NCBI GenBank assembly: GCA_016866935.1
Contig: VGKS01000003.1
Span: forward strand, 1 to 43,322
Length of the DNA stretch: 43,322 nt
Direction of reading: 5' to 3'
From: Candidatus Pacearchaeota archaeon
GTDB taxonomy: Archaea; Nanobdellota; Nanobdellia; Pacearchaeales; GW2011-AR1
Part shown: positions 13,903 through 23,056 of the stretch, piece after piece
Layout: each line of letters opens with the position of its first letter
How positions within the stretch are numbered: the first letter of the stretch is position 1
The notes under the pieces: generated by a model
Told to the model about the DNA's origin: nothing
The model's database searches: none
Seen by the model: only the letters and a program-made list of their open reading frames with translations
Program-made: the position numbers and the translations under genes

Positions 13903-15962
13903 TATTCAAAAAACTTAAGCTTAAGAATATAAGAAGTTACAGAGAAGAAGAGGTAGTATTCCCTGAAGGAGCTGTTCTTTTAGCAGGAGATGTTGGGTCT
14001 GGTAAAACTTCTATTCTTTTAGCTATAGAGTACGCTTTATTTGGACTTCAACCAGGGCAAAGAGGCTCGTCTCTTTTATCAAATGGGGAAGAATTTGGGG
14101 AAGTTTCTTTAGAATTAGAAATAAATGGAAATAAGGTCTTAATAGAAAGAGGATTAAAAAGAAGTTCAAAATCAATAAATCAAGATTTTGCAGCAATAAC
14201 AATAAATGGTTCAAGATTTGAATCTTCTGTAACGGAAGTTAAACTGAAAATCTTAGAGCTTCTTAATTATCCATTAGATTTTGTAAGAAAAAACAATCTG
14301 GTATACCGTTATACTGTTTATACCCCTCAAGAAGAAATGAAGGAAATAATTCGTGAAGATATTGAAACTAGACTTGATGTTTTAAGACATGTCTTTGGAA
14401 TAGACAAGTACAAAAGAATTCAAGAGAATACTGCCAGAATATCTTCAATAATAAGAGATGAATCAAGAGTATTGCAAGCAGAAGCGGCAATAATAGATTC
14501 CAGAAAAAACGATGTTGACTCAAGTCAAAAATTCCTTAATATGATTCAATCTAAAGTATCAATAAAACAAGATGAGATAAAAGAAGTAAAAAACGAAAGA
14601 TTGCTTAAGGAAAAAGAAGTCGAAGAATTACATATTAAAGTATCAGAAAGAGAGAACTTCAAGAAAGAAATAGAAAAACTTTCTCTTGTTCTGAGAAATA
14701 AGCAAGAGCAAAAGTCCCGGTTTACTAAAGATTTGCTTGAAATGGATGATTTAATAAATTCTTCAAAATCATTAGCAATAAATTTAGACCCAAAAAAAAT
14801 TAATGACCAGATAGAAAATACTCTAAAAAATATAATATTGCTTGAAAAAGAGCACTTAGAATTTAACTCAAACAGTAACTCCCTAGATATTCAAAAACAA
14901 AGCGAGTTGGTTAAGAAAACAAAAATATTCCAGCTTCAACATTGTCCTACATGCCTACAAGATGTACCTGAAGCTCATAAACATAATATAATGAATGAAG
15001 TAGAAACTAAAATAAATAAATTTGACAAAGATAAAGTTGTTCTTTTAAATCAGATTCAAAAAATTAGTGCAGAACTAAGCAATCAAAAGAATATACTAAA
15101 AAATCTTGAGAATGATAGGGTTGCAATACAAATAAATAATGCTAAACAGGAAAATTTAAACAAGTACATAACTAAAAAACAAGAATTAGAAAAACTAAAA
15201 GATTCTTTCGAAAAAGATATTACTTTTATAAATGATCAAATAGACTCGCAAAAAAAGAACGCATTAGATTATTCTAAGTATGATAATTTATTGAGGATTA
15301 AAAGGGAGGAACTAATATTTCTAATTAATGAAGAAAAAAGAAAAGAGATAGAATTAGCGGAAATAAATAAAGAAATAGAAATGACTATAAGGGAAATATC
15401 CAAGTATAACTCAGAAATACAAAGGGGTCAGGAGTCAAAGAATAAATTGATAAAAATGTTGGATATAGAAGGGTGGCTTTCAAACAATTTCACAAATTTA
15501 ACTAAGTTTACAGAAAAGAATATACTGATAGCATTAAGAAAAGAATTTACAAAAATATTTAATAAATGGTTTTCTATGCTTACGACTGATTCTTTTGAAG
15601 TATACTTAGATGAAAACTTCTCTCCAGTAATAGTCCATAATGAGTTTGAGTTGGATTATGAATTTCTTTCAGGTGGAGAAAGAACTGCAGTAGCTTTAGC
15701 TTATAGACTTGCATTAAATCAATTAATCAATTCAGTTCTAAGCAAAATAAAGACAAGCGACGTGGTAATACTCGACGAACCGACAGAAGGGTTCTCTGAA
15801 GCTCAATTAGACAAAATGCGCGACATGCTTAGAGAGTTAAATGTGAAACAGCTCTTGATAGTAAGCCATGAAACAAAAATGGAAGGCTTCGTAGACCACG
15901 TCATTCGTTTTAAGAAAACTAACGGAGTATCCGAGGTTATCTCCCAACCGGATTTGCATTAA
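13899..15962 (+). CDS. rad50: DNA double-strand break repair ATPase Rad50 (short coiled coil)
   Basis: ABC/SMC-type ATPase partner of Mre11. Walker A GDVGSGKTS lies at 30-38, the zinc hook CPTC at 349-352, the signature LSGGER near 590-595 and Walker B VVILDEPTEG near 620-629. A coiled coil rich in Lys, Glu and Asn fills about 165-340 and 360-530. The total of 687 residues is well below the roughly 880 of many archaeal Rad50 proteins. The loss is in the coils, not in the head or hook. Transcribed with mre11. Confidence 0.95.
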   Translation: MIFKKLKLKNIRSYREEEVVFPEGAVLLAGDVGSGKTSILLAIEYALFGLQPGQRGSSLLSNGEEFGEVSLELEINGNKVLIERGLKRSSKSINQDFAAITINGSRFESSVTEVKLKILELLNYPLDFVRKNNLVYRYTVYTPQEEMKEIIREDIETRLDVLRHVFGIDKYKRIQENTARISSIIRDESRVLQAEAAIIDSRKNDVDSSQKFLNMIQSKVSIKQDEIKEVKNERLLKEKEVEELHIKVSERENFKKEIEKLSLVLRNKQEQKSRFTKDLLEMDDLINSSKSLAINLDPKKINDQIENTLKNIILLEKEHLEFNSNSNSLDIQKQSELVKKTKIFQLQHCPTCLQDVPEAHKHNIMNEVETKINKFDKDKVVLLNQIQKISAELSNQKNILKNLENDRVAIQINNAKQENLNKYITKKQELEKLKDSFEKDITFINDQIDSQKKNALDYSKYDNLLRIKREELIFLINEEKRKEIELAEINKEIEMTIREISKYNSEIQRGQESKNKLIKMLDIEGWLSNNFTNLTKFTEKNILIALRKEFTKIFNKWFSMLTTDSFEVYLDENFSPVIVHNEFELDYEFLSGGERTAVALAYRLALNQLINSVLSKIKTSDVVILDEPTEGFSEAQLDKMRDMLRELNVKQLLIVSHETKMEGFVDHVIRFKKTNGVSEVISQPDLH

Positions 15963-16026
15963 ATTTTTTACCAAAAAATTTAAATAGTATAGGTTTGGAT
16001 TAGTTTAAGGGGTATTTTTTATTCTT

Positions 16027-16698
16027 ATGAATGAAGACATTTCAAAGCACGTTTTAAAAACAGGAACTTTAACAATAGGTATCGTCTGTAAAGATGGAAT
16101 AGTAGTAGCGGCAGATAGAAGACAGTCGTATGGTGCTCAGGGTGGCGGAGTTTCTTATTTAGCTGGAGCAGCTAAAAAAGTTCTAGAATTAACAGACCGA
16201 ATGATTGCTACAACAGCAGGTACAGCCTCAGACACAAGAAAGGTTCTGGATATTTTACGTGCTGAATTCAAACTTAAAGAATTAAGAACAAGAGAAAAAA
16301 TCAGCATTCCAGAGGCAGCTAATTTCTTGTCAAATATGGTTTATGGTAATATAAGACAGCCTTCAATGATTCCAAGTATTACTCATTTTATATTGTCAGG
16401 TTACGACGACAAAGGATTATATTTATACGATATATCTCCAGATGGTTATATTCAAGAATCAGATACTTATGTTGCAACAGGAAGTGGTATTGCGCAGGCA
16501 CATCCTATTCTTGACATGGATTATAGAAAGAATATGAGTACAGATGAAGCCATTGCAATGGTAACTAAGTGTATAAGAGCAGCAACTGCAAGAGAACCTA
16601 GTGTAGGAGCAGGAATGGATATATACGTAGTAAAGAAGGGAGAAATTAAGCAAGTTGCTGATAAAGAAGCAATAGTAAGTTTTGAAAATTCAAAATAA
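16027..16698 (+). CDS. psmB: Proteasome subunit beta
   Basis: Catalytic subunit of the 20S proteasome. A 13-residue propeptide ending KTG precedes the catalytic Thr (T14, mature T1; TLTIGIVCKDG). D30 corresponds to Asp17, and the lysine pair at 50-51 to Lys32/33. S153 in ATGSG matches Ser129. Two departures are visible. Five extra residues (within YGAQGGGVSYLAGAAKK) lie between Asp17 and Lys33. The usual RDSASG motif reads REPSVG, so Asp166 becomes Glu and Ser169 becomes Val. It probably remains a peptidase, but the active-site support is altered. It is separated from psmA by 8 kb and sits 17 bases before the FttA gene. Confidence 0.92.
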   Translation: MNEDISKHVLKTGTLTIGIVCKDGIVVAADRRQSYGAQGGGVSYLAGAAKKVLELTDRMIATTAGTASDTRKVLDILRAEFKLKELRTREKISIPEAANFLSNMVYGNIRQPSMIPSITHFILSGYDDKGLYLYDISPDGYIQESDTYVATGSGIAQAHPILDMDYRKNMSTDEAIAMVTKCIRAATAREPSVGAGMDIYVVKKGEIKQVADKEAIVSFENSK

Positions 16699-16715
16699 TA
16701 TTCTAAAAATTAAAC

Positions 16716-18611
16716 ATGAGTGAAATATTAAAGGCAATAAAAGAAGAATTACCCAAAGGAGTAGTTAGCGAAGCAATCTTCGAAGGGGCAAATATAGTTC
16801 TTTACACAACAGATAAAGAGTTCTTTAGAAATTCAGATGATAAAATACGCGACGTAGTAAAGAAAGTAAAAAAGAGGATAGAGCTGAGAGCAGATAGCTC
16901 AATGTTGGCTCCTCAAGAAGAGACCGAAAAGACTATTCGCGAGTTAGTCCCAACAGAAGCAGAGATAGAGTCAATAATATTTGATATTCCAAGATCTACA
17001 GCAATTGTAGAAGCAAAGCGCCCAGGAATAGTAATAGGAAAAAGTGGTTCAATTCTGAAAGAAATAAAGAACTCTACAATGTGGACAATACAAACTCAGA
17101 GAAGTCCAGCGATACATTCAAAGATAACTGAAAAAATACGTGATGTTCTGTATGCAAATAACTCTTACAGAAAGAAATTCTTAAATGAAATAGGTAAGAA
17201 AATATATGAAAACTGGAACCCTGAAAAGATGGATATGTGGGTTAGACTTACATATCTAGGATCGGGTAGACAAGTAGGGCGTTCATGTCTTTTATTACAA
17301 ACTCCAAAATCAAAGATAGTATTTGACTGCGGAATAAATCCTGGAATAATAGACGGACCTGAAAAATTCCCTTATCTAGATGTATCAGAAATTGGAGATC
17401 TTTCAAGTATTGATGCAATAGTTCTTTCTCACGCTCATTTAGACCACTCAGGGTTAATCCCTTATTTGTATAAAATGGGCTATAAGGGTCCAACATATAT
17501 GACTCCTCCTACAAGAGATATTGCGGCTCTTTTAGCTTTAGATATGGTAAGTGTTCATTATAAAAAAGCAGAAGTTCCAATATACAGAGCAGATGATGTA
17601 AAAGAAATGGTTAGACATTCAATATGTCTCAATTTCGGGGAAGTATTTGATATAACTCCAGATATTAGAATTACATTCTATAATGCAGGGCATGTTCTCG
17701 GATCAGCTGTAACTCACGTAAATATAGGAAATGGTTTACATAACTTTGTATATACAGGAGATTCAAACTACAGAAAGACAAGATTATTAGACCCAGCCGT
17801 AAACTTCTATCCAAGAGTTGAATCAATAATGGTGGAGTCTACTTATGGAAGTAAAGATCAGATCCAACCTCCTCTTTCCGAAGTGGAAGAAATATTTTGT
17901 AATTTAGTCAATGACACAGTAAAACGTGGGGGAAAGATACTTCTTCCTGAATTAGGTCTAGGACACGCCCAAGAAACTCTTTTAAGGGTTGAAGATGCAA
18001 TGCGTACTGGAAAGCTTCCAGAAATCCCAGTTTATCTTGACGGAATGTTATGGGATATAACAGCAATTCATACCGCTTACCCTGAATTTCTTGGAAGCAA
18101 TGTAAGAAATAAAATATTCAATGACGAGAACCCCTTCGTTTCTCCTTATTTTAAGAAAGTAGGCTCTCCTACAGAAAGAAAAGAGGTTGTTGAAGGCGGA
18201 CCATGTATAGTTATAGCAACATCTGGAATGTTAGCCGGTGGAGCATCTGTAGAATATTTCAAAGAATTTGCTGAAAACGAAAATAATCTAATAATATTTG
18301 GATGTTACCAAGCTCCAGGCTCGTTAGGAAGACAAATATCTGAAGGAAACAAAGTTGTAAAAATAGATGAGAACTTCGGAGGAGAGACTATTAATGTAAA
18401 CATGCAAGTAGAAACCATGTCAGGTCTTTCAGCTCACTCAGGCCGTGGCGAATTAATGCAATTTATAGGAAGAATGAATCCTAAACCAAAGAAAGTAATA
18501 ATTTCTCATGGAGAACAATCCAGATGTTTAGATTTTGCATCAAGCGTTTACAGACAGTATGGTATTGAAACAGTTGTTCCAAGAAATTTAGAAACAATTA
18601 GGCTAAAATAA
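16716..18611 (+). CDS. fttA: FttA/aCPSF1: KH-domain beta-CASP transcription termination factor
   Basis: Archaeal CPSF-like beta-CASP ribonuclease, known in other archaea to cut nascent RNA and terminate transcription. The N-terminal half has two KH-like domains (about 1-65 and 66-145; the second with KRPGIVIGKSGSILKEI). The metallo-beta-lactamase core has HAHLDHSG at 239-246, AGHVLGSA, TGDSNY, and beta-CASP motifs including ESTYG, ATSGMLAGG and the late HSGRGEL and ISHGEQ. 631 residues is family-typical. It probably forms an operon with psmB. Confidence 0.95.
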   Translation: MSEILKAIKEELPKGVVSEAIFEGANIVLYTTDKEFFRNSDDKIRDVVKKVKKRIELRADSSMLAPQEETEKTIRELVPTEAEIESIIFDIPRSTAIVEAKRPGIVIGKSGSILKEIKNSTMWTIQTQRSPAIHSKITEKIRDVLYANNSYRKKFLNEIGKKIYENWNPEKMDMWVRLTYLGSGRQVGRSCLLLQTPKSKIVFDCGINPGIIDGPEKFPYLDVSEIGDLSSIDAIVLSHAHLDHSGLIPYLYKMGYKGPTYMTPPTRDIAALLALDMVSVHYKKAEVPIYRADDVKEMVRHSICLNFGEVFDITPDIRITFYNAGHVLGSAVTHVNIGNGLHNFVYTGDSNYRKTRLLDPAVNFYPRVESIMVESTYGSKDQIQPPLSEVEEIFCNLVNDTVKRGGKILLPELGLGHAQETLLRVEDAMRTGKLPEIPVYLDGMLWDITAIHTAYPEFLGSNVRNKIFNDENPFVSPYFKKVGSPTERKEVVEGGPCIVIATSGMLAGGASVEYFKEFAENENNLIIFGCYQAPGSLGRQISEGNKVVKIDENFGGETINVNMQVETMSGLSAHSGRGELMQFIGRMNPKPKKVIISHGEQSRCLDFASSVYRQYGIETVVPRNLETIRLK

Positions 18612-18618
18612 TTCTCAC

Positions 18619-19143
18619 GTGAAGAAAATAATATTTTTTGATGGAGACGGTACTTTGTGGTACCCGAAAAAAACTAAGTATTCCAAACACCCTGTTTGGG
18701 TATACAGAGATAAAAGGATAAAGAATCATAATAATCATCTTACGCTGACTCCTTCTGCATTAGAAGTAATAAAGAAGCTAAAGTCTATGGGGATAATAAT
18801 GGTTATCTTATCAACAAATCCTTCACCTCCAGAAATAGCTGATGTGCATATAAAAAATAGGGTAAAACATTTTGATCTCCACGAACTATTCGACGAGGTG
18901 TATGCAACCCGGCCTTATCCTGATTCAAAAGGTGAATTTATTCTAAGTATTTTAGAAAGGCTAAAAATAAATAAATCGGGAGCGTTAATGGTTGGAGATA
19001 GTTATATCTGGGATTATGAGCCGGCTAAAAAAAGAGGAATAGACGCAATACTAATAAAATCCGATTATATGCATGAACATAACGATGTCAAGAATGTTAA
19101 AGATACAATCTCGCAATTAAACGAAATTTTTAAACATATTTAA
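18619..19143 (+). CDS. HAD-superfamily phosphatase
   Basis: The motif I FDGDGTLWYP (7-16) gives the nucleophile D8 and acid D10. Motif II is the STN of ILSTNPSP. Motif III includes a lysine in the PDSKGEF region, and motif IV is VGDSYIWDYEPAKKRGI. The DGTLW opening resembles MDP-1/HAD-III type phosphatases. The substrate cannot be read from sequence. The start is GTG (18619), 7 bases after the FttA stop, so it is probably the last gene of that operon. 174 residues, no membrane segment. Confidence 0.88.
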   Translation: MKKIIFFDGDGTLWYPKKTKYSKHPVWVYRDKRIKNHNNHLTLTPSALEVIKKLKSMGIIMVILSTNPSPPEIADVHIKNRVKHFDLHELFDEVYATRPYPDSKGEFILSILERLKINKSGALMVGDSYIWDYEPAKKRGIDAILIKSDYMHEHNDVKNVKDTISQLNEIFKHI

Positions 19144-19175
19144 ATATCATTCAAACTTGAAATTTAAAGAGCAAG

Positions 19176-20120
19176 ATGAAACACACAATAAAAGTTACAT
19201 TTATTCTTATATCTTTATTTTTCTTTGCGCAGTTAATAGGAATTTATGTAGCACACCAATACCTTCCCGAAGTAAAACAAATAGTAACAGAAACAGGAGA
19301 AATAAAAAATGAAACAATTTACAATCTCCCTTATGGTCTTGACCCTCCTACGGACATACAACCTCAAGAGTCAATAATATCTATAGTAATTGCACTAATA
19401 ATTGCGGTTGCTCTAATGCTATTTCTTATGAAATTAAAAGCAGAAACATTCCTTAGAGGATGGTTCACAATAGTTGTAATTCTAGGTCTTTCGATAGCAA
19501 TTAATGCATTCTTAATGCCTTTGCCAAAAGCAGCACTTATTTCAGTAATTCTAGCAATACCTCTAGGAATACTAAAAATATTCAAAAGAAATATGTTTGT
19601 CCACAACGCAACAGAATTATTAATTTACCCTGGAATAGCCACGGTATTCATACCAATTCTCAGCGTATGGTCTGTAATTATTTTGCTTATTATAATCTCT
19701 CTTTATGATATTTATGCTGTATGGCACGCTGGATTTATGCAGAAGATGGCTAAGTTCCAAATCCAAAAACTGAAACTATTCTCAGGATTCTTTGTACCTT
19801 ATATGAGAAAAGAAGATAAATTGCTTATAAAGAATGTAAAAAACAGTTCAAAATCTGCAAAAGAAAAAGAATCAAAACTTAAGAAAATAAAATTCAATCT
19901 TGCAATTCTAGGGGGAGGAGATGTAGTGTTCCCTATAATTTTAGCAGGTGTTGTTCTTAGAACTCTAGGTGTATGGCAAGCGGTAACGATAGCAGTAGGA
20001 GCAACTTTAGCCCTAGCATTCTTATTCTATAAATCGGAGAAAGGTAAGTTTTATCCAGCAATGCCTTTCATATCCACGGGGTGCTTTATTGCTATAGTAA
20101 TAGTGTATTTAATTTCATGA
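19176..20120 (+). CDS. Presenilin/signal peptide peptidase-like intramembrane aspartyl protease
   Basis: Multi-pass membrane protease of the archaeal presenilin homolog (PSH) family. Hydrophobic segments lie at about 5-25, 66-86, 95-113, 117-135, 145-175, 240-262, 266-285 and 296-313. The catalytic pair is D178 in SLYDIYAV and D249 in LGGGDVVFP (the GxGD signature). The PAL-type motif reads PAMP (294-297). A long lysine-rich cytoplasmic loop (about 211-240) separates the two catalytic halves. 314 residues is typical of archaeal members. It would cleave membrane-spanning helices; the substrates are unknown. Confidence 0.93.
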   Translation: MKHTIKVTFILISLFFFAQLIGIYVAHQYLPEVKQIVTETGEIKNETIYNLPYGLDPPTDIQPQESIISIVIALIIAVALMLFLMKLKAETFLRGWFTIVVILGLSIAINAFLMPLPKAALISVILAIPLGILKIFKRNMFVHNATELLIYPGIATVFIPILSVWSVIILLIIISLYDIYAVWHAGFMQKMAKFQIQKLKLFSGFFVPYMRKEDKLLIKNVKNSSKSAKEKESKLKKIKFNLAILGGGDVVFPIILAGVVLRTLGVWQAVTIAVGATLALAFLFYKSEKGKFYPAMPFISTGCFIAIVIVYLIS

Positions 20121-20169
20121 GTCTAATGCAAAGCTATATAATTGGTATTTTTAGTATAGGCAATATAGG

Positions 20170-20369
20170 ATGCAAATGCAGGATTAATTTATATTGGAAA
20201 AGATAGACAGCTTAATGTGGGCTACACAGAAGGAAATTTTGTGACTGGTTCTACTCCTTTCCCTACAATAAAATTGATAAGGTCAGATATGACAGGAACA
20301 ACAAACACATTGGTTTATCAAAATCCAAACGGGCTAAGTCTTCATATCGGAGATTTAGTGACTGCATAG
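20170..20369 (+). pseudogene. Small gene broken by a one-base frameshift
   Basis: From 20169 the frame reads NAGLIYIGKDRQLNVGYTEG, FVTGSTPFPTIKLIRSDMTG, then QNPNGLSLHIGDLVTA and a TAG at 20367-20369. It has no start of its own. An ATG lies at 20170 but in another frame that stops after five codons. Restoring one A in the CAAATG just after this ATG joins it to the long frame as MQNAGLIYIG. A TATA box (20134-20141) sits about 31 bases upstream, as if a promoter still faced it. Either a recent single-base deletion or an assembly error. Family not recognised; the product would be about 67 residues, beta-rich. Confidence 0.5.
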
Positions 20370-20411
20370 ACTAAGCAATATAACCCCTTTTTAGTTACAA
20401 CATTAGAAAGC

Positions 20412-20419
20412 TTTAAATA
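20412..20419 (+). promoter_or_regulatory. TATA box for the TrmB-type regulator
   Basis: TTTAAATA centred about 25 bases before the ATG at 20441. Confidence 0.6.
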
Positions 20420-20440
20420 CCCTTAGATTTTTGCTCCTTT

Positions 20441-21202
20441 ATGATAATAAAACAAGAAATAGTAAATAAAGTCAAGGACCATTTTGACCTTAATATCTAT
20501 GAGACCAAAGTCTGGCTGGCTTTACTTTCAAAAGGAATAGTTACTGCTGGAGAAACAGCTGAAATCTCAGAAGTTCCTAGATCAAGAACATATGATGTTC
20601 TAGAGTCATTAACTAAGAGGGGATTCGCAATAGTTAAAGTAGGAAAACCAGTAAAATACATTGCTGTAGAACCTAAAACAGTTCTAGAAAGAATGCAAAC
20701 AAACACTCTTACAAAAGCTCAAGAAAAAGTTAATACTTTATCTAATTTGAAGAACACTCAAGAATACGACGAATTAGTTCAATTACATAAGGAAGGAATA
20801 TCTCCAGTTAAGCTTGAAGAATTATCGGGTCATATTAAGGGAAGATCAAATTTACTTTCAAAATTGAAAGAAATGGTTGACTCTGCTGAAAAAGAGATAA
20901 TTATACATACAACTGCAGAAGACTTTGATGACAAATCCCGTGTTTTACTGTCAGTTCTTAGTAAAATAAATAAAGAAGTAAAAATAAAAATATCTTTATC
21001 TGGAGACTCTTACAAAGTTAAAAGAATAGCTTCGAGAAATGATCTTAAGATAAAAGAATCTGAACAAATGGGTAAATTCTTTATCATAGATAAGAAAGAA
21101 ATGCTTTTGATGATTCACCCAGAAAACATGCAGGAAGAAGTTGGAGTATGGATAAACTCTCCTTATTTTGCAAACTCATTGTCATTAATGCTTGATAAAT
21201 AA
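20441..21202 (+). CDS. TrmB-family transcriptional regulator
   Basis: The N-terminal winged helix (about 1-75) shows LNIYETKVWLALLSKGIVTA, GETAEISEVPRSRTYDVLES and LTKRGFAIV, a clear TrmB/sugar-specific regulator signature. A coiled linker (about 85-125) leads to a C-terminal effector domain with SAEKEIIIHTTAEDF and FFIIDKKEMLLMI, similar to the phospholipase-D-like domain of TrmB proteins. 253 residues lacks the extra sugar-binding C-terminal part of full TrmB. The ligand is unknown. Two orphan genes follow within 10 bases and may be its targets or partners. Confidence 0.9.
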   Translation: MIIKQEIVNKVKDHFDLNIYETKVWLALLSKGIVTAGETAEISEVPRSRTYDVLESLTKRGFAIVKVGKPVKYIAVEPKTVLERMQTNTLTKAQEKVNTLSNLKNTQEYDELVQLHKEGISPVKLEELSGHIKGRSNLLSKLKEMVDSAEKEIIIHTTAEDFDDKSRVLLSVLSKINKEVKIKISLSGDSYKVKRIASRNDLKIKESEQMGKFFIIDKKEMLLMIHPENMQEEVGVWINSPYFANSLSLMLDK

Positions 21203-21211
21203 TTTAAGGTC

Positions 21212-21502
21212 ATGGAAGAATTTGCAAGAACAGGTGAGGTGTATGGAATTTCACAAGAAAACTTTGATGGATTAGTACAATTAATAGCAAATTCAAATAA
21301 TTTTACATTAGATATTCTTGCTCTAAGACAAGTTACACCTGACTTCAAAGGAGTTTGTTATGAAGGACAAGGGATTCGCTTTCAATTAGGTTGTAAAGAC
21401 GGTAGATTTGTTTATTCAGTTTTTGGTAAAGATGAAATACGGATTGATGATTTTTCTAAAGCCTTAGTTCATTTAGCTAAAAACTATTCTAGGGGAAACT
21501 AA
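21212..21502 (+). CDS. Hypothetical protein, 96 aa
   Basis: Not recognised. Soluble and of mixed helix/strand character. It has an N-terminal helical part (MEEFARTGEVYGISQENFD) and a strand-rich middle with two cysteines (GVCYEGQGIRFQLGCKDGRF). It ends with a helix (FSKALVHLAKNYSRGN). AAGGT sits just before the ATG as a weak ribosome site. It follows the TrmB-type regulator by 9 bases and precedes the next small gene by 1 base, so the three are probably one operon. Confidence 0.7.
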   Translation: MEEFARTGEVYGISQENFDGLVQLIANSNNFTLDILALRQVTPDFKGVCYEGQGIRFQLGCKDGRFVYSVFGKDEIRIDDFSKALVHLAKNYSRGN

Positions 21503-21503
21503 A

Positions 21504-21755
21504 ATGGTAGAAGACGAATTTGCTTTTCAAAATATGTATAGAGAAGGTTATCCTATTGGTATGGGTTCTGCTCTTACAAGTTCTGCAAGAGGATTAGATG
21601 TCGATGTAGAAATAGGATGTATTTTTAGAGATGATAACTCTAGTTTAGGAGATTTTGCAATTGGAATAAAAAGTAACTGTCCGGAGGCTTTTGCGGAAGC
21701 GGCTTTGCGTTTTGGAACGGTAGAAGATTCCTACAGACAATATAGTCCTAATTAA
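21504..21755 (+). CDS. Hypothetical protein, 83 aa
   Basis: Not recognised. An acidic, glycine-containing soluble protein (RGLDVDVEIGCIFRDDNSSL, then GDFAIGIKSNCPEAFAEAAL) with two cysteines and no membrane segment. It lies 1 base after the preceding orphan and ends 8 bases inside the convergent cca gene. Its spacing and composition are like those of the gene before it, so both are likely translated. Confidence 0.65.
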   Translation: MVEDEFAFQNMYREGYPIGMGSALTSSARGLDVDVEIGCIFRDDNSSLGDFAIGIKSNCPEAFAEAALRFGTVEDSYRQYSPN

Positions 21756-23025
21756 CCTTAAAGTCAGTTATATGCATCTGATTCATTAATTTTTCATTTC
21801 CCCCTTTCCAAGCATCCAAAAACTCATTTAGATTGAATCTAATTTTAAGTCTTGCATGAATATGCTTATTCTTTTCAAAAGTCTGAGCATGCTTATTCTT
21901 AAAAGACAAAACAGCTTTCTTCATATGTAATGGCGGTCCAATGCGAACAAGTTCTTTTTTCGGCTTAGCGATTAAATATCCTTCACCAGTATTTCCCCCA
22001 GTATATCTAAAATAACTCTCCATCAAAATAAACTCTTTTTTGATCTCTCTGGATAATAAGTCAAAAAATTTCTTAAGTTTAGTTCCAGCAATATCTCCTG
22101 CTTGCTTGTCAGTACTTAAATGTACAGAAACAAATTTATCCTTATTTTTTCCCTTTATTTTATTAAAATCAATATCCTTCTTCTCAAAAAATTTAATAGA
22201 GGGAGACTTCAAAAATGCTCTGGCAGATTCTTGAAATTTTACAAAAGTATCTTGAGATAGAGCAGCCAAAGCGTTTCTTTCTTTATAAGTGGGGTCAATT
22301 AATATTACCGGCGAGTGTATCTTAGCTTCATTAAGTTGAATAAAAACATCATTAGAATTTTTATAATGCTTTTCAATGTCAATTACAAGCCTTTTATCGT
22401 CTGTGACTTTAATTAATTCTTTTAACATTTTAACAAAAGATTTGTATTTTATTATTAAAAGTTCTACTGCATATCCAGAAAAGCCTTTTACATAAGTCTC
22501 TGCTCCGTAAACTTCCTGAGCCTTCATAAATTTCTTCACAACTCTTACCTGATCCTCAAAACCTTTAATCCTTTTCTTAATATAAGGACCGTGAAAATAT
22601 GTTAAATCAGTAACATTCTTTTCCTCTTTAGGATTGGATATTTTGTTTACCGGAATAACCTCAAAATATCCTGGCATCTTTTTGTCTCTTACAATAAAAT
22701 AATCTCTACTTCCATGAACTCTTTCAACATCTAAATTAAGTTTCATTGACACCACATTCAAAAACCTCTCCAGTCTATCGGATAAGTTCTCGTATTTTTT
22801 ATCGAATCTTACAAATATATCAACATCATAATTATCTGATCTCAAGAGAGTCCCCTTTGCAAAACTTCCTCCAATAAATATATCAGCATCTGCCTTTGAT
22901 TTTACTATTTCTTCTTTTAATTTGACTATGAAATCCTTGCTTCTTTTTTCAAGATCTTTGATTGCTTGTTCTTCGGGCCTCAATATTTTAATCTGTTTGA
23001 GAATAACTTTTTTCAACTCAGGCAT
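21748..23025 (-). CDS. cca: CCA-adding enzyme (class I archaeal tRNA nucleotidyltransferase)
   Basis: Adds CCA to tRNA 3' ends without a template. The nucleotidyltransferase core has GGSFAKGT (52-59), the metal-binding DVD at 67-69, and E122 in YFEVIPV at the place of the third carboxylate, usually Asp in this class. The tRNA-binding parts with QVRVVKKFMKAQEVYGAETY, VKGFSGYAVELLII and the C-terminal GPPLHMKKAVLSFKNKH are archaeal CCA landmarks. 425 residues is normal. A TTTTAAAG stretch about 28 bases upstream may be its promoter, inside the end of oapC. Confidence 0.92.
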   Translation of the reverse strand: MPELKKVILKQIKILRPEEQAIKDLEKRSKDFIVKLKEEIVKSKADADIFIGGSFAKGTLLRSDNYDVDIFVRFDKKYENLSDRLERFLNVVSMKLNLDVERVHGSRDYFIVRDKKMPGYFEVIPVNKISNPKEEKNVTDLTYFHGPYIKKRIKGFEDQVRVVKKFMKAQEVYGAETYVKGFSGYAVELLIIKYKSFVKMLKELIKVTDDKRLVIDIEKHYKNSNDVFIQLNEAKIHSPVILIDPTYKERNALAALSQDTFVKFQESARAFLKSPSIKFFEKKDIDFNKIKGKNKDKFVSVHLSTDKQAGDIAGTKLKKFFDLLSREIKKEFILMESYFRYTGGNTGEGYLIAKPKKELVRIGPPLHMKKAVLSFKNKHAQTFEKNKHIHARLKIRFNLNEFLDAWKGGNEKLMNQMHITDFKVN

Positions 23026-23056
23026 GTCTTATAGATGGTTTAACTGCTTTAAAATC

